Origin: Runella defluvii
GTDB lineage: Bacteria > Bacteroidota > Bacteroidia > Cytophagales > Spirosomataceae
Direction: 5' to 3'
NCBI RefSeq assembly: GCF_014195535.1
Contig: NZ_JACIBY010000007.1
Coordinates: forward strand, 248,001 to 312,000
DNA: 64,000 nt
Shown: one piece after another, positions 31,276 through 40,025 of the stretch
Numbering within the stretch: the first letter of the stretch is position 1
Layout of the letters: each line of letters opens with the position of its first letter
Made by a program: the position numbers and the translations under genes
The notes under the pieces: generated by a model
The model's database searches: none
What the model was told of the DNA's origin: nothing
What the model saw: the letters and a program-made list of their open reading frames with translations, nothing else

Positions 31276-31896
31276 TCAGGCCAAGATTTTAAAAGTTTGG
31301 TACAAAGACATCCCGATAAAAAACAAACCAATGAGTTTATTCATCGGATAGCGATGTAAAAAGCGGTACAAAGTTGTTTGGTAACGTTCGGCCAAATACG
31401 CAAAGAGGACTAAAATGAGGAAAGCACCTAAAGCTGCGCCAAACACAAAAGAGAATTTTGCCCCAAACGTATCTAGGCTAAAATGAGAGTGGAGGTATAT
31501 CAAGAAAACGACCCAAAATGGTAAAAGTTGGGGGTTGAGCAAACCACTCAAAAAGCCTTTTAATGCTTCCACAGGTTGGGTAGAGCGGATGGCAGCATTG
31601 CGTTGTACGGGGGTTTTGATAAAACTGTAAACACCGATAACGAGAAAAAAAGGAATAATTGCGACTTCAAGGGTTTGAAAAACAGTTTGATGTTTTGCTA
31701 AAAAGCCTTGACTTTGCAGGGCTATCAGCGTATAAATGATTTCGGGCAAGGTGCCGCTTATAGCCACCCAAACCCCCGTTTTGAAGTTGTGGGAAAGGGT
31801 AGCGTTAACAACGGCCAAATTGACGGGGCCAGGATGAATGGAACCCATAAAACTGATGAGCGCCGTCAGCGAAAGAATAGCAAGGGATTCGGACAT
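31276..31896 (-). CDS. LysE/RhtB family exporter
   Basis: A 206-residue, six-helix LysE-type exporter beginning MSESLAILSLTALISFMGSI, followed by HPGPVNLAVVNATL (the family's GPxN motif). A longer open frame to 32169 exists, but its first 91 codons are repeat-rich intergenic DNA, so I use ATG 31896. The family exports amino acids or small polar molecules. It follows the type III PKS cluster after a 203-base repeat-filled gap, so a functional link is uncertain. Confidence 0.82.
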   Translation of the reverse strand: MSESLAILSLTALISFMGSIHPGPVNLAVVNATLSHNFKTGVWVAISGTLPEIIYTLIALQSQGFLAKHQTVFQTLEVAIIPFFLVIGVYSFIKTPVQRNAAIRSTQPVEALKGFLSGLLNPQLLPFWVVFLIYLHSHFSLDTFGAKFSFVFGAALGAFLILVLFAYLAERYQTTLYRFLHRYPMNKLIGLFFIGMSLYQTFKILA

Positions 31897-31986
31897 ACCT
31901 TTGTTGGTTAATGAAACAAAGGTAAAGTGGAGCTCCCTGCCGAATTGTCGGTAGGCTGACATTTGGAGCAAAGTAATTTCGTCGTT

Positions 31987-32093
31987 GTTGATTGGGTTGT
32001 GAGCCTCAATGTAAGTCGGGTTGTCACGGTGAAGAGGGTTGCTCACAACCCGAGGATACAGTGAAGAGGGTTTCTCAAAACCCGACGCGACGC
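31987..32093. repeat. GGGTTG-type hairpin repeats (two direct copies)
   Basis: GTGAAGAGGGTT-N-CTCA-N-AACCCGA occurs twice, 32 bases apart, each a hairpin (GGGTT/AACCC at 32036-32051 and 32068-32083). Degraded copies precede them at 31993 and 32018. The core GGTTGTGAGCAACC is shared with the repeat at 53907-54017. Confidence 0.65.
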
Positions 32094-32099
32094 CGGCAC

Positions 32100-32951
32100 T
32101 TATTTTTGCAGGATTAAGAGAGTTATAAACAATGCATTCAGTCCAAAGGAAGCCAGTAAATTGAGCCACATTGTATTTTTAAAGTTGGCTTGCGATGCGT
32201 CGAGCCACGTTTTACGAAACCAATTCAGAAAAAAAACGAGAGTGGGAGAGGTAAGCACGATAAAAAGAAGAAATTGCTGAAGCGGTAAATACACCCAGAA
32301 ACAAAGGGCGGTCAAGGAGTAAATGCTGGCGGTAAAAAAGAAAGTACCCCGAATGCCCAACAGCAGACTCAAGGTTCGGTCGCCGCGTTTGGCGTCTTCT
32401 TCGTGTTGGTAAATTTGCGTCATGGGGTACACCGCCCACAGCATCATCGAACTCAAAATGGCAGGAAGAAGGTTGTTTGTCAACGAATTGTATGGATGTA
32501 AAACAGCTTGTTGGGTACTTAAATAGACAAAAAAACCTTGAAAAAGACCGACGATAAACCAGCTCAACAACGGGTATTTTTTGAGCCGAATGCTGGTGTG
32601 GCTGTATGATTTAGAAACCAAGCCATACACCAAAACTGCCAACGCGAAGACCGCTCCCACAAAGAAATAACTGAGTACAATGGCCAAAATATCCATTGCC
32701 CAAGCGACCGTAAAAAGCTCTTTATCCACGGCGGGTGGTTTTTCGAGGCCACCGATGCTGCCTTCGTCCTTGTCGAAATAGCTGTTGTAGGCATTGCTGG
32801 CGGGATACACCAACACGTGCCAAATCACAAATACCCAACAAGCTTTCGTGACGTCGAAATGCGGCGATTGGCTGATAGAAAACCAATAGACGGGCATCAA
32901 AAACAACGAAAATGGCAAACGAAGATGTAGAAGAATGGCTTTGGGCGTCAT
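32100..32951 (-). CDS. UbiA-family prenyltransferase
   Basis: A 283-residue polytopic membrane protein. Start ATG 32951 gives MTPKAILLHLRLPFSLFLMP, a normal UbiA N-terminus; the longer reading from 33092 overlaps the FAD gene. The first Asp-rich motif NAYNSYFDKDE begins at residue 53, and the second (EEDAKRGDRTLS) lies between later helices. UbiA enzymes attach isoprenyl diphosphates to aromatic rings. Directly downstream of type III PKS, methyltransferase and FAD reductase genes, it probably prenylates the polyketide-derived ring. Confidence 0.85.
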   Translation of the reverse strand: MTPKAILLHLRLPFSLFLMPVYWFSISQSPHFDVTKACWVFVIWHVLVYPASNAYNSYFDKDEGSIGGLEKPPAVDKELFTVAWAMDILAIVLSYFFVGAVFALAVLVYGLVSKSYSHTSIRLKKYPLLSWFIVGLFQGFFVYLSTQQAVLHPYNSLTNNLLPAILSSMMLWAVYPMTQIYQHEEDAKRGDRTLSLLLGIRGTFFFTASIYSLTALCFWVYLPLQQFLLFIVLTSPTLVFFLNWFRKTWLDASQANFKNTMWLNLLASFGLNALFITLLILQK

Positions 32952-32962
32952 GGAGTAAAGGT

Positions 32963-34099
32963 TTAGAAAGGTTGCCCGTGGGTCAGACGGATTAAATTTT
33001 TGATGATAAAAGGAAAAGGCCGAAGCGTCCGCAGCAACAATTCCGTTTGAAATTCGCTGCCAAACTGGGCTTGAATTTGTCGCCCTACCCACAAACGCCG
33101 CCTAAAATGCTGGTTCCAATCGCGCACAAATTGAGTTTCTAACTCGTTTCGAGAAATTGTTCCATTGGTATATTTGCCAATCCACTCAAACGCAATTTTA
33201 GACGCGTGCAACGCCATGCTCATGCCATTGCCGCAGAGGGGCGTAATCATCCCTGCCGCATCGCCGAGCAGCAGCACGTGGTTTTCGACCAAGCTTTTGG
33301 ACTCAAAACTAATTTGAGAAATGGTGACGGGTTCGGAAAATAAAAAGTCAGCATTGGCAAAAATTGATTTCAAATAAGGATTCCGAAAGAGCACTTGCTC
33401 GTGCATTTGTTCCAGTTTATTACCCGATTTTTTGAGGTTTTGGGCGGTTGTAAGGTAGCACAGGCAGTAGTTGTCGTCCTCAATGGCCGAAATGCCGCAG
33501 TAGCCGTCCACAAAATTATGCAGGGCGATTTTGTCTTTGGGGAAGTCGGTCTGAATGTGGTATTTAACCCCAATGTAGTTGTTGAGCCGTGTTTCTTGGC
33601 TTTGCACAAAAGGACGTTTCCAGGCCACGTCGAGGTTCGATTTTTTACCAAAACTCCCCACGCAGCAATCCACTTCCCGCGTTTGCTGGTTGGCTACAAT
33701 AACAAACGAATCGGTAGCTGTCAAGTAGTCAATCTTACTAACGGTATGTTTTTCTAGTACTTCTACCCCCACCGAGCGGGCAATGCGGGCCAATTCGTAG
33801 TCGAGTTGGTAGCGGCTCAACCCAAACCCTCCCAACGGTAATGTTTCATTGATTCGAGTACCTTTGGGCGAAGTGACTTCTAACTGTTTGATGAACGGTA
33901 GATTCCATTCGGAAAGCGGAACGCCCAAGCGTTCGATGAAATCGTGCGATTCGAGGCTGATGTATTCGCCGCATACGCGGTGGAAAGGGTAGGTGTTTTT
34001 TTCAAATAACGTAACTTCAAACCCTTTTCGAGCTGCTTGAATGGCCAAACTTAGGCCCGCGAGTCCACCTCCCACGATGCCAAGTTTATTTTTGCGCAT
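32963..34099 (-). CDS. FAD-dependent oxidoreductase, geranylgeranyl reductase/monooxygenase type
   Basis: A 378-residue flavoprotein: Rossmann GGGLAGLSLA at about residue 10, RVCGEYIS shortly after (the C-G-E motif of geranylgeranyl reductase-like proteins), and GDAAGMITPLCGNGMSMAL near 280. It could reduce a prenyl chain or hydroxylate the ring. It overlaps the methyltransferase gene by 14 bases and ends 11 bases before the UbiA gene, so it belongs to the same operon. Confidence 0.84.
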   Translation of the reverse strand: MRKNKLGIVGGGLAGLSLAIQAARKGFEVTLFEKNTYPFHRVCGEYISLESHDFIERLGVPLSEWNLPFIKQLEVTSPKGTRINETLPLGGFGLSRYQLDYELARIARSVGVEVLEKHTVSKIDYLTATDSFVIVANQQTREVDCCVGSFGKKSNLDVAWKRPFVQSQETRLNNYIGVKYHIQTDFPKDKIALHNFVDGYCGISAIEDDNYCLCYLTTAQNLKKSGNKLEQMHEQVLFRNPYLKSIFANADFLFSEPVTISQISFESKSLVENHVLLLGDAAGMITPLCGNGMSMALHASKIAFEWIGKYTNGTISRNELETQFVRDWNQHFRRRLWVGRQIQAQFGSEFQTELLLRTLRPFPFIIKNLIRLTHGQPF

Positions 34100-34769
34100 G
34101 TTGTACCACGATTAAAAACCGAAACGCCCACTGCCAACGTATAGTGTAATGCGTAATACCTGCTTTGGCAAGTAACGTTTCCCATTCCGAGCGCGTAAAA
34201 CCACGCCTGACCGAAAGCGGTGCGTCATTTTTGACCAAATAAGAACGGGAAAAAAGCTGAGTCAGGACCTTAATGGAATAGTATGCCAACGTGTGACGGT
34301 GCAAATCGGCGATAAAAAAACCTTGGGTCGAATTTTTGTGCATCCATTGCAGCATGTCCACCAACTGTTCGTCGGTAAAGTGATGACAAAAGAGCGAATT
34401 AAAAAGAAGGTTTGGCGTTTTATGAAAAATAGCCTTTTGATAATCAGCCGTTTGAAAGCGAACGGATGGGTTGTGGCTACGGGCGTAATCGGTACAATCG
34501 CGTTTCAAATCAACACCTTCTAGGAAAAAGTCGGGGTATTTTGAGCGAATCGCCCCGAGGTTATCGCCGCCTCCTGACCCGATTTCAACGACGTAGAGTG
34601 AGGGGTCTTTTTTGGCAAATTTTGAGATACCGTTCAACACCACCCGATGCCCTCCGAGCAAAGTATTGATGATTTTGAGTTCTTTCAGGTTTTGAAACAA
34701 ATCGGCCGAAGGGATGTCGTTGGCATCCAAAAGTTCGGGCGTGTAGGAGCGTTTTTTGAAATCTATCAT
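34086..34769 (-). CDS. class I SAM-dependent methyltransferase
   Basis: A 227-residue methyltransferase with motif I VVEIGSGGGDNL, an acidic strand end (LEGVDLKRD) and motif IV region LLFNSLFCHHF. Its start overlaps the end of the type III PKS gene by 4 bases. Methyltransferases in this position of type III PKS clusters methylate a phenolic oxygen or carbon, or a pyrone hydroxyl. The product here is unknown. Confidence 0.86.
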   Translation of the reverse strand: MIDFKKRSYTPELLDANDIPSADLFQNLKELKIINTLLGGHRVVLNGISKFAKKDPSLYVVEIGSGGGDNLGAIRSKYPDFFLEGVDLKRDCTDYARSHNPSVRFQTADYQKAIFHKTPNLLFNSLFCHHFTDEQLVDMLQWMHKNSTQGFFIADLHRHTLAYYSIKVLTQLFSRSYLVKNDAPLSVRRGFTRSEWETLLAKAGITHYTIRWQWAFRFLIVVQHAQK

Positions 34770-35830
34770 GCCAACATCATGCTTTCCATGGTGATACCAG
34801 GCCCAAAGGCAACTGCAAATGTATTTCCGTCATTGTTGGTTGAAAATAGCTTTTTTAACACAAAAAGTATCGTCACCGACGACATATTTCCGTAGTTTCT
34901 CAACACTTCAAATGAAGTGTCGCTCGCTGTACTTTCCAACTTCATGGCCCGTTGAATGGCTTCCAAAATGCTTTTTCCGCCAGGGTGAATGGCCCAGTTG
35001 GTGATTTGGTCAAGCGTTAAGTTGTTGCTAGATAGGGCATTGAGAATCATTTTTTGAATCGAAGCTTCCAGTAATTTTGGTACCTCGTTGCTCAATTTCA
35101 TCAAAAAACCGTGCTCAGATATTTTCCACGACATGTCGTTTTTTCCCTCCAGCACCACTTCCGAATAAAACCCTTCGATGCGTTTTCCGTGGGGATGATT
35201 GCTGACGATGCAAGCGGCGGCTCCGTCGGAAAAAAGTAAGTTGGAAGTTTGCGTATCCATTGATTTTCCTTTTTGAAAATGTAAGGTACACAGCTCCGTA
35301 CAAACAACCAAAACTTGCGCGTTGGCATCGGCTCGGCAAAAAGCATCGGCCAATTTCAGGGCGTGAATAGCCGCGTAACAACCCATAAAGTTGACCGAAT
35401 TTCGGACAATTGTGGGAGATAAATCCAATGATTCCATCAGCTGAATGTCTAGCCCAGGCGCCATCAAACCCGTACAACTTACCGTAATAAGGTGCGTAAA
35501 TGTGGTCAGAGGTTTGGTAAAATGAAGGTCTTCAATGGCTGCTTGTGCCAAAGTCAGCGCATGTGTTTCAAAGAAATTCATGCGTTGCGAAACGCTAGGA
35601 AATGGCTCTAAATCAGGGGTTTTTGGGTAGAATTGATAGCCGTCTTTGGTGCTGCTGTAATCGGGCAATACCGAATGACGAAAAGAAATGCCGCTTCGAT
35701 GATACATCAATGATAATCGACGGGCTTCGTCTTCCAAATAGGTTTCGGCCGATAGCATAAACCTCAAAATGTCGGTTTGTTGGTGCTTGAAAGCAGGCAC
35801 AGCCGTACCGATGGCATTGATATAGGGCAT
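34766..35830 (-). CDS. type III polyketide synthase
   Basis: A 354-residue chalcone/stilbene-synthase-type enzyme. The catalytic triad is visible: Cys119 in VSCTGLMAPG, His282 in AIHPGGKSI and Asn315 in RNYGNMSS. It is a homodimeric enzyme that extends an acyl-CoA with malonyl-CoA and cyclises the chain to an alkylresorcinol, alkylpyrone or related ring. It is the first gene of a tightly overlapping four-gene leftward operon with a methyltransferase, FAD oxidoreductase and UbiA prenyltransferase. That gene set recalls the actinobacterial alkyl-dihydrogeranyl-methoxyhydroquinone cluster (agq). Confidence 0.92.
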   Translation of the reverse strand: MPYINAIGTAVPAFKHQQTDILRFMLSAETYLEDEARRLSLMYHRSGISFRHSVLPDYSSTKDGYQFYPKTPDLEPFPSVSQRMNFFETHALTLAQAAIEDLHFTKPLTTFTHLITVSCTGLMAPGLDIQLMESLDLSPTIVRNSVNFMGCYAAIHALKLADAFCRADANAQVLVVCTELCTLHFQKGKSMDTQTSNLLFSDGAAACIVSNHPHGKRIEGFYSEVVLEGKNDMSWKISEHGFLMKLSNEVPKLLEASIQKMILNALSSNNLTLDQITNWAIHPGGKSILEAIQRAMKLESTASDTSFEVLRNYGNMSSVTILFVLKKLFSTNNDGNTFAVAFGPGITMESMMLA

Positions 35831-35999
35831 GTAGTTATTTTCGAGTTAATGAATTGCGCAAAGTAAGCAGTTTGGCATTTTACCAAATGTCGCCCAAACG
35901 ACACATAACGGCTTAATTTAGTATATTAACTAGAAATAGGCGAAGGAGTTTAAGAAAATCATTTCCCTTGCCAACCCCAAGGCTGCCAATCTAAAGATT

Positions 36000-36677
36000 T
36001 TACTTCTCAAAAAGGTCTTTCTTAGAAAGCGGTATTGTTGTGTTTTTTATGACTACATTTTTAGCATTGTACTTCTCAATTTTATCTTTGTTGACTATAA
36101 ATGCCCTGTGGATTTGAATGAATTTTGAGGGGGGTAATAATTCTAAAATTTGCGAAATAGTAGCGCGCGATTTATACGTTTTTTCATTGGTATAAAAGAG
36201 TAAATAATTCCCTTCTGAATTGATAAAATTGATGTCTTCAATGGGTAGTTCGACTTTGTATTCGCCATCTTTTACCAAAATGCTAGGTTTGGGTTTGTCT
36301 TCCTTTGAAGATTTTATGATTGCCAATTCAATGGATGCTATCAAGTCGCTGTTTTTGAATGGTTTGGTGAGGTAAGAGTAGGGCGAGGTGGCAACAGCTT
36401 CGCTGATGACTTTGGCATTTTCGTAGGCAGTCAGATAGATAAATGGTACTTTTTGTTTGTTTTGAATGAGATTCCCTAAGCTGATACCATCCATTTCGCC
36501 ATCGCCAAGATTGATGTCAAGAATAGCGAGGTCAACCAATTCCTTGTTGAGAATAGCCAAGGCTTCATTGGCATTTTTTGCTTCCAAAGTCTGATACCCA
36601 TTTTCTTGAAGAATCTTTTTGGTGAGCCTTCTATTCAGAAAATCGTCTTCTACGATTAGTATTGTTTTTGAATTCAT
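36000..36677 (-). CDS. LytTR-type response regulator
   Basis: About 225 residues: an N-terminal receiver (KTILIVEDDFLNRRL, phospho-acceptor in LAILDINLGDGEMDG, switch KPF) and a C-terminal LytTR DNA-binding domain (INSEGNYLLFYTNEKTYKSR, FIQIHRAFIVN). Start ATG 36677 gives the canonical receiver N-terminus; the ATG 42 bases upstream adds an unrelated tail. It probably works with the sensor kinase encoded 161 bases upstream. Confidence 0.92.
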   Translation of the reverse strand: MNSKTILIVEDDFLNRRLTKKILQENGYQTLEAKNANEALAILNKELVDLAILDINLGDGEMDGISLGNLIQNKQKVPFIYLTAYENAKVISEAVATSPYSYLTKPFKNSDLIASIELAIIKSSKEDKPKPSILVKDGEYKVELPIEDINFINSEGNYLLFYTNEKTYKSRATISQILELLPPSKFIQIHRAFIVNKDKIEKYNAKNVVIKNTTIPLSKKDLFEK

Positions 36678-36838
36678 TTTCTTGAAATAATTCGAGTTAT
36701 AAACTAAAAAATGGAACACAGATGACGCTGATTTGACTGATTTATACCGATTTTACGTTTTTTAGTGTAAAAATTGTTATCCGTTCAGAGTCAATGAATT
36801 GTGTTAAAGCAAATACCTCAAAATGTTTGCTCTACTAC

Positions 36839-38650
36839 TTAAAAACACATTTTCAGTTCAAACCCTTTTTTGAGTTGAGTTTCCACGGTGCCATTGAGTT
36901 GGTCAATCAACCCTTTTGTGATTTCTACCCCAAGCCCTTTGGTTTGTATATTCTTAAAATCAAAGCCAATACCATTGTCAATATAGTGCAGGCAATTCTT
37001 TTTTGAGTTTTTATCCTGGGCAATTTCGATATTAATGATGCCGTTTGGTTGATTTTTGAAGGCGTGTTTCATGCTATTGCTGACCAACTCGACGATGATT
37101 AAGCCCAACGGTAGGGCTTTTGTGATAGACAAAGTCTCGATGTCACAAGTGACAAACAGGCTCACATTGTTTCCTTTGATGTCATACGAATCCTTGACGA
37201 GTTCGGATAGGTCGGTTACGTATCGTTTCAAGTCCACGTCATTGACACTTTCCGAAACATTCAATTTTTTATGGAGCAAAGCAATCGAATGAATCCGATT
37301 CTGGTTGCTTCTTATCAAGTCGTCAATGTTGCTATGGCTCGCCGATTCTTTCTGGATTTCTAAGATACTGATCACATACTGCAAATTGTTTTTTACTCGG
37401 TGTTGCAGTTCAGAAAGGAGCACCTGTTTTTGCTCCATTGTTTTTTCGATTTCGTCTTTTTGAAGACTAATTTCTCGATTTTTATCTTTCAAAATCGCAT
37501 TACTTTTCTGTTTTTGACGGTTGTTCCGAATCAAAATGAGAGTCAGAATTCCAAAAAATGCTAGAAATCCAATGAGCGCATTTTGCCTGATAGAATAGTC
37601 GTATTCTTTTTTCGCTTCTACTAATTCTCGTTCACGCTGTTTGATGGTATTTACAATATTTTGCGTTTGAAAAATTCTAGAAGTAGTATAAAGGCTATCG
37701 TTAGAGGCATTTACAATTTTTAGATAATTGATAGCCTTGGCTGGATTTTTTTGTTCGTAGATTTGAGCTAAAAGTTTGGCGGCGTTTATGGTAAGCACTA
37801 AGTTTTTGAATTGTCGGCCGCCTGCTAAGGCTTTTTCTGCATAAAAAATAGCTGAGTCAGGTTGGTTCATTGCCTGAAAAACCCCCGCTAAATCAACCGA
37901 CTGTTCAGACTCTAAAAAAGGATTGCCAAATTTGTTTGAGAAACCAATCGCAGTTCTTAGGTAATGCAATGCCTGTGGGTAATTTTTGCGTTTTTTTTCT
38001 ACCCTTCCCATGACGGCATTGGCATACGATACCTCTATAGGGATGTTCAATTTTCGACAACTCGTATCGATTAGGTTGCCATAATACATGGCAGAGTCAA
38101 ATTCATTTAGGTTTTCGTAAACCTCGCCAAGATTATGGTAAATCAGCCATTTTCCGTTATTGGGAAGCGATTCGATTTCGGGGTGGTTTTTGGCTTTCAA
38201 TAACCATTCTAATCGGTGTTGGCTATCTTGTTGTTTTTCGTAAACGAGTGCTATCAGATTATAAAAAACAATTTCCAGCTTGGGGTATTTTGCTTGACTC
38301 ACCTGCAAGCCTTCATACGCCGTCTGCATACCGTTTTGCCAGTCACCCGTGATGGTTGAGACAAAGCTCAACGCCTGCAAAGACACCAATTCGCCATACG
38401 TATAATTAAGTTTTCGGGCGAGGCGAATAGACTCCGTGGCATACACAACCGCTTGGCGAGGATCTGTCATGGTATGATACCTAGCCAACTGCCACAAGCT
38501 AATCACCCGATTGGTGTCGTCAATAACCTCAGTCAAATTTTGTTTCAACCTATCTACCTCTTTTGTAGGCAGACTAAGCGGTTGAGCGAAGCCAGAGGTA
38601 GCCAGAGCCGTGATTAGTAAAAGTAATATTTTAATGAGTTGGCTCGGCAT
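36839..38650 (-). CDS. TPR-containing sensor histidine kinase (HisKA_2 type)
   Basis: A 603-residue membrane sensor. It has a signal peptide, a periplasmic TPR array (about 60-320), a transmembrane helix (ALIGFLAFFGILTLILI), a coiled-coil linker and a HisKA_2 domain with phospho-accepting His in LSELQHRVKNNLQYVISI. An HATPase domain follows (ELVSNSMKHAF, YIDNGIGFD, LGVEITKGL). The paired regulator is the LytTR gene. A strong hairpin begins 12 bases upstream of the start codon and could affect translation. Confidence 0.92.
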   Translation of the reverse strand: MPSQLIKILLLLITALATSGFAQPLSLPTKEVDRLKQNLTEVIDDTNRVISLWQLARYHTMTDPRQAVVYATESIRLARKLNYTYGELVSLQALSFVSTITGDWQNGMQTAYEGLQVSQAKYPKLEIVFYNLIALVYEKQQDSQHRLEWLLKAKNHPEIESLPNNGKWLIYHNLGEVYENLNEFDSAMYYGNLIDTSCRKLNIPIEVSYANAVMGRVEKKRKNYPQALHYLRTAIGFSNKFGNPFLESEQSVDLAGVFQAMNQPDSAIFYAEKALAGGRQFKNLVLTINAAKLLAQIYEQKNPAKAINYLKIVNASNDSLYTTSRIFQTQNIVNTIKQRERELVEAKKEYDYSIRQNALIGFLAFFGILTLILIRNNRQKQKSNAILKDKNREISLQKDEIEKTMEQKQVLLSELQHRVKNNLQYVISILEIQKESASHSNIDDLIRSNQNRIHSIALLHKKLNVSESVNDVDLKRYVTDLSELVKDSYDIKGNNVSLFVTCDIETLSITKALPLGLIIVELVSNSMKHAFKNQPNGIINIEIAQDKNSKKNCLHYIDNGIGFDFKNIQTKGLGVEITKGLIDQLNGTVETQLKKGFELKMCF

Positions 38651-38661
38651 AATTGCGAAAG

Positions 38662-38695
38662 AACTTCCCGAAAGGGCTAACGCTTTCGGGAAGTT
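38662..38695. repeat. AACTTCCCGAAAG hairpin before the sensor kinase
   Basis: Perfect 13-base arms, AACTTCCCGAAAG and CTTTCGGGAAGTT, around an 8-base loop. Related 15-base arms occur at 41142-41174, so this is a repeat family and not only a terminator. Here it is in the 5' leader of the kinase gene. Confidence 0.75.
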
Positions 38696-38776
38696 GATTT
38701 TATTTGCATTAATAAATCTTTCTGTAAACTTAACACAAAATTGTATTCATTTTAGTGGTTTACAGAAGTCTATTTA

Positions 38777-39358
38777 CTAATCTTTCAGATCATAAAACTC
38801 CTTCACAGCATTGTAATCGGAGAAATCTACGGCCGCCTGACGGCCATTGCGGATGTCGTTGGCAGGGATAATCACTATACGAGTTGAGGCTGAAAGTGTG
38901 GCTGTCGAAGCTACTTTTCTATAAATATTTATTCCTGCGGTGTTTCCAGCAAAAGTAGTTTGAAAGTAGAATTCATGTTCAGCTCCATTTGATGGAACAA
39001 TACCAGGGATAGCATACCAACCATAAGAGGTTGCGTTATTTGGTGTGCCATCGGTCATATAGACCAATACAGCACTACTATTCATTATTGCCGTCGTGAC
39101 ATTGGAAGGGAAAACAAATTGTTGAACTGAGCCTTTTGCAGCCGTCCAAGTTTTGGCTGCGTATGAGATTTGAATCACGTTGGCATTGCCAGTTTGCCCG
39201 GCAGGTCCAGCGGGGCCGCTAGCACCAGTCGGTCCTGCGGGTCCTGCTGGGCCTGCGGGACCAACAGGACCTTCTGGGCCTTCACAACTGGTAAACAATA
39301 AACTACCGCATACTACAAGTACTGATAAAACGCCTGAAATAATGGATGATTTGTTCAT
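38777..39358 (-). CDS. collagen-like lipoprotein
   Basis: A 193-residue lipoprotein: lipobox LFTSC at about residues 21-25, then roughly ten Gly-X-Y triplets (GPEGPVGPAGPAGP and so on, about 27-57), then a globular C-terminal domain of about 130 residues (VIQISYAAKTWTAAKG...). Bacterial collagen-like lipoproteins project a triple helix from the cell surface, with the C-terminal domain as trimerisation or binding head. Such proteins are frequent in Bacteroidota. A role in adhesion is possible but not shown. Confidence 0.85.
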   Translation of the reverse strand: MNKSSIISGVLSVLVVCGSLLFTSCEGPEGPVGPAGPAGPAGPTGASGPAGPAGQTGNANVIQISYAAKTWTAAKGSVQQFVFPSNVTTAIMNSSAVLVYMTDGTPNNATSYGWYAIPGIVPSNGAEHEFYFQTTFAGNTAGINIYRKVASTATLSASTRIVIIPANDIRNGRQAAVDFSDYNAVKEFYDLKD

Positions 39359-39458
39359 ACTAAAATGTGTGACTTTGTCGGAAATTTGATTGGTTGATAA
39401 AAGGTTGAAATTTTCAATTTAATACTAGCCGATAGGCAGTTTTGGGATAAGTAAGGCT

Positions 39459-40025
39459 TTATTGTACTGGCACTAATCTCCACATTTGGCCCGAAACATT
39501 TTGAGTTTTATCCATAAATGCGTTGCCAGAATATACGGATTTATTATCAGGCTTATTTCCTTCTAAAGAAAAGTTGTTGCCATGCAGCATCGTACGCAAT
39601 CTATAGAGGTGGTCGCCGTTAGTGGCACTCACTAAATCCAATCGCCATAGCTGGCCTGTTACATCTTGAACGTTATCCATAAAAGACCGACCGTCTTTCT
39701 CCCCCCCAGCGGTATTAGCTTCTAAACATTTACCATCGCCCTGATCTTTCGATTGTAAGCGATACCACCCTTTGTTTTTAGCATCCGGAACTAATTTCCA
39801 CATGGTTCCAGTCGCACCTTTTTGCGAAGACATGAACGATGCGCCACTCATAACATTACTCGCTGAACCATTGCTTTCAAGAGATAGTGCATCGCCCGTG
39901 AATGCTGTTCGCAAATAATAATAGCCTTTATAATTAGGACTAAAAGAATGTCCTCTCTCTTGGGCATAGGATGTTAATGTAAGACCAATGAACAGAATTG
40001 TTACAAGGGTTTTTAAAGTTTTCAT
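39459..40025 (-). CDS. secreted beta-trefoil (ricin-type) protein
   Basis: A 188-residue exported protein (signal peptide ending LTSYAQ). It has three similar units: YYLRTAFTGDALSLESNG, YRLQSKDQGDGKCLEAN and YRLRTMLHGNNFSLEGN, each ending in a W-K/R-L motif (MWKLVPD, LWRLDLV, MWRLVPV). Three such units make a beta-trefoil, as in RICIN-type carbohydrate-binding domains. It probably binds a glycan at the cell surface or outside. Confidence 0.82.
   Translation of the reverse strand: MKTLKTLVTILFIGLTLTSYAQERGHSFSPNYKGYYYLRTAFTGDALSLESNGSASNVMSGASFMSSQKGATGTMWKLVPDAKNKGWYRLQSKDQGDGKCLEANTAGGEKDGRSFMDNVQDVTGQLWRLDLVSATNGDHLYRLRTMLHGNNFSLEGNKPDNKSVYSGNAFMDKTQNVSGQMWRLVPVQ

Noticed and set aside
32030-32090. 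Two direct repeats as a CRISPR array
   Set aside because: Only two copies with no spacer pattern and no cas genes; each copy is a self-complementary hairpin of a dispersed repeat.
31897-32169. N-terminal extension of the LysE exporter
   Set aside because: The extra codons are repeat-filled intergenic DNA overlapping the UbiA gene end, and the protein starts naturally at 31896.
39180-39389. Gly/Pro-rich plus-strand frame
   Set aside because: It is the antisense reading of the collagen-like triplets; GGNCCN repeats read Gly/Pro-rich on both strands.
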